Source: Marinirhabdus gelatinilytica
Lineage (GTDB): Bacteria; Bacteroidota; Bacteroidia; Flavobacteriales; Flavobacteriaceae
Direction of reading: 5' to 3'
DNA: 64,000 bases
Assembly (NCBI RefSeq): GCF_003353425.1
Contig: NZ_QRAO01000007.1
Span: 1-64,000 of the forward strand
The stretch's first letter is position 1. Each line of letters starts with the position of its first letter. A program made the position numbers and the translations under genes. The notes under the pieces were generated by a model. The model was not told where the DNA came from. It ran no database searches and saw only the letters and a program-made list of their open reading frames with translations. This document shows positions 58,236 through 64,000 of the stretch, in pieces.

Positions 58236-61190
58236 ATGAAAAAACACCTTGTCTCCTTACTATTCTTAACATCTGTAATTTTTTCGACCGCTGCCCAGCA
58301 AGTCAACCCCCTTATTGTTAAAGAAGATTTCGAAAACCAAAAAAAATGGGTAGATAGCATTTACAACAACTTGTCCCTTCAGGAAAAAGTTGGGCAGTTG
58401 TTTATGGTAGATGTTTTTTCCAGCGATCCAACATCCAAGACCGATAAAATAAAGAAGCTCATCCAAGAGCAATACATAGGCGGAGTAATTTTTTCCAAAG
58501 GAGGGCCACAGCGCCAGGCAAAACTCAATAACGAATTTCAGGCAGCTTCCAATATCCCACTTATGGTTGCGATGGACGCAGAGTGGGGATTGGCCATGCG
58601 TTTGGATTCTACCTTTGCCTACCCGTGGAATATGACACTTGGGGCTATTGAGGATAACAAGATTGTTGAAAAGGTTGGAAAACGAATCGGCGAACACAGC
58701 AAACGTCTGGGCGTGCACATAAATTTCGCACCTGTGGTAGATATAAACACCAACCCAAGGAACCCCATTATTGGAAATCGGTCGTTTGGTGAGGACAAAG
58801 AGAACGTAACACAAAAAGCCATGGCTTTTATGAAAGGGATGCAACAAGCGGGAATCATAGCAAACGCAAAACATTTCCCCGGGCACGGCGATACCGAGAC
58901 GGATAGCCACAAAACACTTCCTACCATACATTTTTCCAAAGAACGCATTGATAGTGTAGAACTGTACCCGTACCGTCGCCTTATCGAGGAGGGTCTGAGC
59001 AGCGTAATGGTTGCCCATTTAAACGTTCCCTCTTTGGAAACAGAAACCAATTTTCCTTCCTCACTATCCAAAACCATTGTTTCCGATATGCTGAAGGGGC
59101 GGCTAGGCTTTAATGGCTTGGTATTTACGGACGCCCTTAATATGAAAGGCGCAGCAAATTTCAAAGAGCCGGGAGAGATAGATTTGGCTGCTTTTCTTGC
59201 AGGTAACGATGTATTGCTCATTTCAGAAAACATTCCCAAGGCGCATCAATTGATCGTAAATGCCTTTAGGGAGGGGATCATCACTGAAGAACGCTTGGCA
59301 CATTCAGTAAAAAAAATATTATATGCCAAGTATAAAGTAGGGCTCAATGATTATAAACCCGTTTCCACTAATTATTTGGTTGAAGAGCTCAATACCGTTT
59401 GGGACGATGTACTGTACGAAGAGGCGATGGAAAATGCGCTTACGGTATTAAAGAACGACAAAGCCATACTACCCATAAAAGATCTTCAGAAAAAAAAGAT
59501 TGCCTATGTGAATTTTGGTGACGATTCCGGAAAACCATTCTTGGATCAACTCCGAGCCTATGCCGATGTAGACTGGGTAAAGGCCTCTAGCCTGGACAGC
59601 TATGTAAAAAAATTGAAGAGTTACAATTACGTTATTATTGGTTTCCACCGTTCCAATGAAAACCCATGGAAAAGTTATGAGTTTACCGAAAAGGAATTGG
59701 TTTGGATCTATGAGATAGCAAGGACCAACACTGTTATCCTTGATGTTTTCACGAGACCGTATGCTCTGTTGGATTTAAAGACCTCCACAAATTTTGAAGG
59801 TATTATCATGTCCTACCAAAACAGCGAGGTAGCCCAAGAACTATCGGCACAGCTTATTTTTGGGGCAAGAGGTTCCAACGGGCGTCTGCCTGTTAGTTTG
59901 GGTGAAGATTTCCCCGTAAATACGCAATACGAGACCAAACCCCTTAAACGCTTACAATATGGTACCCCAGAGAGCGTGGGCGTTAACAGCTATACCCTAA
60001 AAAAAATTGACTCTATGGCTAGAGCGGGTATCTGGGCCGGCATGTACCCTGGAGCCCAAATCTTGGTGGCCCGAAAGGGGAAAGTAATTTACAACGAGAC
60101 CTTTGGGACCCACACCCAACAAAAAAAGAACCGTGTTAAGGAGGACAATGTGTACGACGTTGCCTCACTCACAAAAATCCTGGCTACCCTTCCTATGATC
60201 ATGGATTTGGTAGATAGGGGAGTGCTCTCCATGGATACCAAACTTTCTGAAATGCTCCCAGAGTACAAAAACTCCAATAAGGCAAATATTACCTTACAGC
60301 AAATGCTCACACACACGGCACGACTCAAGGCTTGGATACCGTTTTATGCGTACACATTGGATACGATCACTAAAAAACCTTCAGAAAAGTACTATAAAAC
60401 CAAGCCCAACGAAGATTTCAACATTAAGGTTGCAGAAGGATTGTACATGAGAAGAGATTACAAGGACAGCATTTTTGAAACGATTCGGGAGAGCGATCTC
60501 AGGAGTCGAAAGGGCTATAAATACAGTGACCTTCCTTACTACATACTAAAAAAATATCTTGAGGATTTTTATGGAAAAGGGCTGGACGAACTGGTACAGA
60601 CAAACGTGTACGAGTCCCTGGGAGCCAACTATACGTCATACAATCCATTGTCGAAATTTTCAAAAACATCTATCGTTCCTACTGAAGAGGACACCTACTT
60701 TAGGATGCAAAAGGTACATGGGTATGTACATGACCAAGGAGCTGCGATGATTGGTGGTGTTGGCGGGCACGCAGGGCTTTTCAGCAACTCGAACGATATT
60801 GCCAAGATTATGCAGATGTACCTCTGGAAAGGGTTTTATGGTGGTAAACGCTATTTTAACCCTGAAACCTTAGATGCCTTTAACACTTGCTATTATTGTG
60901 AGGAAGATGTGCGAAGGGGAGTGGGCTTTGATAAACCACAACTGGGAGATGTTGGCCCCACCTGTGGCTGTGTATCTATGACAAGCTTTGGGCATAGCGG
61001 TTTTACGGGTACTTTTACTTGGGCAGATCCTGAGGAGGAAATCGTCTACGTATTCCTATCCAACCGAACGTACCCCAGTGCAGACAACCGAAAATTGATA
61101 GGCAGCAATTTACGCAGTAATATCCAACAAGTTATTTACGAGGCCATAAATAATAATAACCGGGCAAACACCCAAACAACATCTAAATGA
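58236..61190 (+). CDS. GH3 beta-N-acetylhexosaminidase-like / serine hydrolase fusion
   Basis: The 984-residue protein has a signal peptide (LVSLLFLTSVIFSTAAQ). The N-terminal GH3 domain (about 35-370) has VAMDAEWGLAMRL, KHFPGHGDTETDSH and the nucleophile Asp about 298 in VFTDALNMKGAA. The KHFPGHGDT His/Asp dyad marks NagZ-like beta-N-acetylglucosaminidases. A GH3 C-terminal domain follows, then a class C beta-lactamase-like domain (about 590-970: VASLTKIL with Ser about 643, GYKYSDLPYY with Tyr, HSGFTGTF). Both activities could act on peptidoglycan fragments in the periplasm. The fusion is a recurring Bacteroidota arrangement from memory. It overlaps bshA by four bases. Confidence 0.9.
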   Translation: MKKHLVSLLFLTSVIFSTAAQQVNPLIVKEDFENQKKWVDSIYNNLSLQEKVGQLFMVDVFSSDPTSKTDKIKKLIQEQYIGGVIFSKGGPQRQAKLNNEFQAASNIPLMVAMDAEWGLAMRLDSTFAYPWNMTLGAIEDNKIVEKVGKRIGEHSKRLGVHINFAPVVDINTNPRNPIIGNRSFGEDKENVTQKAMAFMKGMQQAGIIANAKHFPGHGDTETDSHKTLPTIHFSKERIDSVELYPYRRLIEEGLSSVMVAHLNVPSLETETNFPSSLSKTIVSDMLKGRLGFNGLVFTDALNMKGAANFKEPGEIDLAAFLAGNDVLLISENIPKAHQLIVNAFREGIITEERLAHSVKKILYAKYKVGLNDYKPVSTNYLVEELNTVWDDVLYEEAMENALTVLKNDKAILPIKDLQKKKIAYVNFGDDSGKPFLDQLRAYADVDWVKASSLDSYVKKLKSYNYVIIGFHRSNENPWKSYEFTEKELVWIYEIARTNTVILDVFTRPYALLDLKTSTNFEGIIMSYQNSEVAQELSAQLIFGARGSNGRLPVSLGEDFPVNTQYETKPLKRLQYGTPESVGVNSYTLKKIDSMARAGIWAGMYPGAQILVARKGKVIYNETFGTHTQQKKNRVKEDNVYDVASLTKILATLPMIMDLVDRGVLSMDTKLSEMLPEYKNSNKANITLQQMLTHTARLKAWIPFYAYTLDTITKKPSEKYYKTKPNEDFNIKVAEGLYMRRDYKDSIFETIRESDLRSRKGYKYSDLPYYILKKYLEDFYGKGLDELVQTNVYESLGANYTSYNPLSKFSKTSIVPTEEDTYFRMQKVHGYVHDQGAAMIGGVGGHAGLFSNSNDIAKIMQMYLWKGFYGGKRYFNPETLDAFNTCYYCEEDVRRGVGFDKPQLGDVGPTCGCVSMTSFGHSGFTGTFTWADPEEEIVYVFLSNRTYPSADNRKLIGSNLRSNIQQVIYEAINNNNRANTQTTSK

Positions 61191-62317
61191 AAATAGCCAT
61201 AGTTTGTTACCCAACCTTTGGAGGAAGTGGCGTTGTAGCTACCGAATTAGGACTCGCACTGGCCGAGAAAGGTCACGAGATACATTTTATAACCTACAAA
61301 CAACCTGTTAGGTTGGAGTTATTGTCCAAGAACATCCAATTTCACGAAGTTTCGGTGCCCGACTATCCGTTGTTCCACTACCAGCCCTACGAGTTGGCGC
61401 TGTCCAGCAAGTTGGTAGACATGGTAAAGCTGCACCGTATCGAGGTATTGCACGTGCATTATGCCATTCCGCATGCCTATGCGGGATATATGGCCAAAAT
61501 GATGCTGCAGGCCGAGGGGATTTCTATTCCCATAGTAACAACCCTGCACGGGACAGATATCACCCTTGTGGGCAACCATCCTTTCTATAAGCCAGCGGTT
61601 ACCTTCAGTATCAATAAGAGCGATGTGGTGACCTCGGTGTCACAAAGCTTGAAGGACGATACCAACAGACTTTTTGATATTACTTCTGAAATTGATGTAG
61701 TCCCCAACTTTATCGATGTTGAAAAATATACCAACCCCTATACCGATTGCCAACGTGGCCTTATGGCCGAAGAAGATGAGTTTATCATCACACATATAAG
61801 TAATTTAAGGCCCGTTAAACGCATACAGGATGTTATTGAGATATTTTATCGTGTCCAGCAAAAAATACCCGCCACGCTCATCATGGTAGGCGAGGGGCCT
61901 GAGAAAGATCCCGCTGAAAGACTATGCCGAGAAAAAGGCATACAGGATAAGGTCCGTTTTGTGGGGAACAGTAGTGAGATAGATAAGATTTTGTGTTTTA
62001 GTGACTTGTTCCTGTTGCCTTCAGAAAAGGAAAGCTTTGGTCTTGCCGCATTGGAGGCCATGGCAAGTGGCGTACCAGTAATTTCAAGCAACACGGGGGG
62101 GCTCTCTGAAGTGAACGAGCAGGGCGTGAGTGGTTATTTAAGTGATGTAGGCAATGTAGCCGAAATGGCCAACAACGCTATCTCCATCCTGAAAGATCCC
62201 GATGAATTAAAAAAATTCAAGCAACAAGCCAAACAAGTTGCCAAAAAATTCGACACCCAAAATATCGTACCCATGTACGAAGAAGTGTACCAAAAAGCCG
62301 TAGCCTATGTTTCGTAA
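61187..62317 (+). CDS. bshA: N-acetyl-alpha-D-glucosaminyl L-malate synthase BshA
   Basis: The 376-residue GT4-family glycosyltransferase joins GlcNAc to L-malate in the first step of bacillithiol synthesis. It has the N-terminal GGSGVVATELGLALAEKGH loop, HVHYAIPHAYAGYMAKMM, TTLHGTDITLVGNHP, and the nucleotide-sugar site LLPSEKESFGLAALEAMASG. The ATG overlaps the GH3-fusion stop by four bases. BshB and BshC genes are not in the window. The 3' end overlaps the next lipoprotein gene by 11 bases. Confidence 0.93.
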   Translation: MKIAIVCYPTFGGSGVVATELGLALAEKGHEIHFITYKQPVRLELLSKNIQFHEVSVPDYPLFHYQPYELALSSKLVDMVKLHRIEVLHVHYAIPHAYAGYMAKMMLQAEGISIPIVTTLHGTDITLVGNHPFYKPAVTFSINKSDVVTSVSQSLKDDTNRLFDITSEIDVVPNFIDVEKYTNPYTDCQRGLMAEEDEFIITHISNLRPVKRIQDVIEIFYRVQQKIPATLIMVGEGPEKDPAERLCREKGIQDKVRFVGNSSEIDKILCFSDLFLLPSEKESFGLAALEAMASGVPVISSNTGGLSEVNEQGVSGYLSDVGNVAEMANNAISILKDPDELKKFKQQAKQVAKKFDTQNIVPMYEEVYQKAVAYVS

Positions 62318-62786
62318 TATAATTTTTACAGTTTTGTGCCTGCCGTTGTTTTTACTCTCTAATTGTAAGAGTACCGGAAACACCACATCTGAAAATCCAA
62401 CAACTGAAGGGATACCTTTTACAACACTTTTAAGCGATTCCCAGAGCAACATACAACAACCCACCAAAAAGGTAATCACTGCTCAACAAGAGTTGGACGC
62501 CATTTTCGCAAAGGTAAACAGCACAAGAATGCCCGGAATCCCTGTTCCCGAAGTAGATTTTAGCACATACGAAGTATTTTTATATTCCCCAGGGGAAGTA
62601 AACCACGGCACCCAAGGCATACAAGTTGCAACCGTTGCCAAAACCAATAACAAAATAGAGGTTACGTTGGCCGCAAACAAATCACAAGGTGATTATGTGA
62701 CCACAGTAATGTCGCAACCATGCGTGATGATTAAATACAAAAAACAAGGCCTTCCAGTGGTAGTAAAGACCGCTGCGGAAAATTAA
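62307..62786 (+). CDS. Small lipoprotein, possibly PrcB-like
   Basis: The 159-residue protein has a lipobox LFLLSNC (Cys about 14) and a low-complexity linker. A C-terminal domain of about 85 residues (VDFSTYEVFLYSPGEVNHGT, KIEVTLAANKSQGDYVTTVM, QPCVMIKYKKQ) has the strand pattern I associate with protease-complex subunit PrcB-type domains; this is a tentative match. It overlaps bshA by 11 bases in another frame, so the two are translated from one mRNA. Its stop overlaps the convergent dipeptidase stop (TTAA). Confidence 0.72.
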   Translation: MFRNIIFTVLCLPLFLLSNCKSTGNTTSENPTTEGIPFTTLLSDSQSNIQQPTKKVITAQQELDAIFAKVNSTRMPGIPVPEVDFSTYEVFLYSPGEVNHGTQGIQVATVAKTNNKIEVTLAANKSQGDYVTTVMSQPCVMIKYKKQGLPVVVKTAAEN

Positions 62787-64000
62787 GTCCTAAAATTATT
62801 CTCGAGAAATTCCATAGCATTAATTTGCAGCACACGCTCTACAATGGAGGCGCCACTTATCCTGTTGAATTCCAAAAGTTTTTCTCTGTTTTCGTTCAGG
62901 TAGTCGTTGGCATGGTTCAGCATTTCTTCACCAAGGTCTTTAATGTTCTCAGCGGTCCACAGTCCTTTAATAGGGTTTACGATACCATCAAAATCACTAC
63001 CAATACTTTGTATGCCCCAACCGAACAACCCTTCTTTGTTCAGTACTTCAGCAATATGTTCTACCTGTCGCCACACCAATAGGGATTTTTTCTGCAGTTG
63101 TTTCCGTTTGTTCGGAAAATAGATTTTAGATTGGTTAATGGCTTTTTTGCTTCCTATTCGCCTCTCGTCCAATTGTATACCCAGCAGGCCATTGCTCATG
63201 GCAATACGCACCACTTCTTCGTCGAAAAAATTGATATCCAGGTTATTGAAATATTTGGCTCTTTCAGGATAATCTGTCACATCCCATTGTACAATGGAAC
63301 GTTGCCCATTAACGGCTCCGTGACTGGCAATAACAGGAATCTTTTCATCTTTAAATTTGGTGTCCAATAGATTATAGTACGCTTTGCGTGAAGCAGTGCT
63401 CATGTGCTTTACATCCAAAGGAATACGAGGGCCATTGGTATTGGAAAGCAACCTGTTGATTACCTCCATGCCCAGTTCTGTGATGCCAGTGTTCAACCCC
63501 CTGTCTTGGTTTTCGCGCAAGGCACCAATGCTTATGCTACGGGCGTGCCCACAGAGCTCATTGTAAAAATGGTGTGCAAATGTGATGAACACAGGCTTGT
63601 GTGGCCAATTTTTAACCGCTTTTAGGTTATCTATTACTTCAATGGGGTCTGCAGTATCAGTATTCATGTCCAACCCTGTATTGAATGCGTGCGCCCCCTC
63701 AATGGACAACACTATGTTGATAATCTTTTTATCTTTTGTCTCGCTTTGTTGGTTTTCTAAAATTTCAGCATAACTGTTCACAAGCCTGTAGGTATAAAAA
63801 ACAGCGTCGATCTTGTGTACTTGGTTGTCCAGTTGCTTGTAAAAGTCGTATTCGCTCATTAGGTCCTCAAAATAGTCGTTGTGGCGCATAACGGCGTCTA
63901 TGCGGCTTTGGCTAATACTTGCGGCTAGATTTACCAACACATCGGTAAGCCCTTTCCAGCCCCAGACACGTTTACTCAAAAAGTGTTTTTCAAAAGGGTA
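62783..64000 (-). CDS. M19 (renal-type) membrane dipeptidase, N-terminus outside the window
   Basis: The frame stays open to the window edge, with YPFEKHFLSKRVWG upstream of the first possible start, so the N-terminal zinc motif (HxD-type) lies beyond 64000. Visible parts include NIVLSIEGAHAF (metal Glu), FITFAHHFYNELCGHA (two metal His), ASHGAVNG, and QSIGSDFDG near the C-terminus. These fit the peptidase M19 family of zinc dipeptidases, which cleave dipeptides with broad specificity. No lipobox can be seen because the start is missing. Confidence 0.85.
   Translation of the reverse strand, partial: YPFEKHFLSKRVWGWKGLTDVLVNLAASISQSRIDAVMRHNDYFEDLMSEYDFYKQLDNQVHKIDAVFYTYRLVNSYAEILENQQSETKDKKIINIVLSIEGAHAFNTGLDMNTDTADPIEVIDNLKAVKNWPHKPVFITFAHHFYNELCGHARSISIGALRENQDRGLNTGITELGMEVINRLLSNTNGPRIPLDVKHMSTASRKAYYNLLDTKFKDEKIPVIASHGAVNGQRSIVQWDVTDYPERAKYFNNLDINFFDEEVVRIAMSNGLLGIQLDERRIGSKKAINQSKIYFPNKRKQLQKKSLLVWRQVEHIAEVLNKEGLFGWGIQSIGSDFDGIVNPIKGLWTAENIKDLGEEMLNHANDYLNENREKLLEFNRISGASIVERVLQINAMEFLENNFRT

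Noticed and set aside
58266-59018. Antisense ORF of 250 codons within the GH3 fusion gene
   Set aside because: It is the shadow of a well-supported gene with two catalytic domains. It has no recognisable domain, and its codon pattern is that of a reversed coding strand. The same applies to 54269-54847, 41377-41994, 18732-19271 and 58619-59239.

Overview
The window looks like chromosome of a marine-type member of the Flavobacteriaceae (Bacteroidota). Evidence read from the sequence: moderately low GC; promoters with the Bacteroidota -7 element TAnnTTTG; little use of Shine-Dalgarno sites; an LpxC-FabZ fusion; a PorX-type regulator; two proteins with type IX secretion (T9SS) C-terminal sorting domains; a hybrid two-component regulator; and a bacillithiol BshA gene. 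I assign it to family level only. No rRNA, tRNA, CRISPR array, transposase or phage gene is visible.

Layout. 1-0.8 kb holds a structured repeat element and a truncated beta-helix gene with a 44-codon ORF in front of it. 0.9-11.7 kb is a sensory/surface block: a giant hybrid two-component regulator on the minus strand, then divergently an AraC-type membrane regulator with TPR-like repeats, a TPR membrane protein lacking the DNA-binding domain, and a 1279-residue secreted multidomain adhesin. A second copy of the structured element ends the block at 11.8 kb. 11.9-30 kb is mostly housekeeping: TrhA/hemolysin III, ZIP transporter, two methyltransferases, RlmD with two small envelope proteins, ornithine aminotransferase, a T9SS cargo protein with two small membrane proteins, Smr protein, cysteine desulfurase, DinB, YihY, a DJ-1/PfpI protein, AroB, proline dehydrogenase and alanine dehydrogenase.

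31.4-34.4 kb is an AT-rich insert-like block: another AraC/TPR regulator, a membrane protein, and a 44-residue lipoprotein overlapping it. 34.4-46.7 kb is an envelope-biogenesis run: TsaE, PorX, an HD phosphohydrolase, then LpxD, LpxC-FabZ, LpxA, EF-P, an AT-rich repeat lipoprotein that looks inserted, a second LpxD paralogue, a small NTF2-like protein, SucD and FabG. 46.8-54.9 kb continues with a VWA protein, an SPFH protein, an LptD-like LPS assembly protein, a cell-wall amidase and an MlaD-type lipid-transport protein. 54.9-64 kb carries a split Fe-S oxidoreductase-like module with a small HAD protein between its halves, a small conserved protein, a GH3/serine-hydrolase fusion, BshA, a lipoprotein and a partial M19 dipeptidase.

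The genes suggest tight physical grouping of lipid A synthesis, LPS export and the PorX control protein of type IX secretion, whose cargo is in some species anchored to LPS. No clearly new defence or mobile system is present. The most unusual items are the paired structured elements, a perfect palindrome carrying two back-to-back -7 elements, terminators whose T-tract runs into the next promoter, candidate leaderless genes, and two AT-rich insertions in otherwise conserved gene orders.
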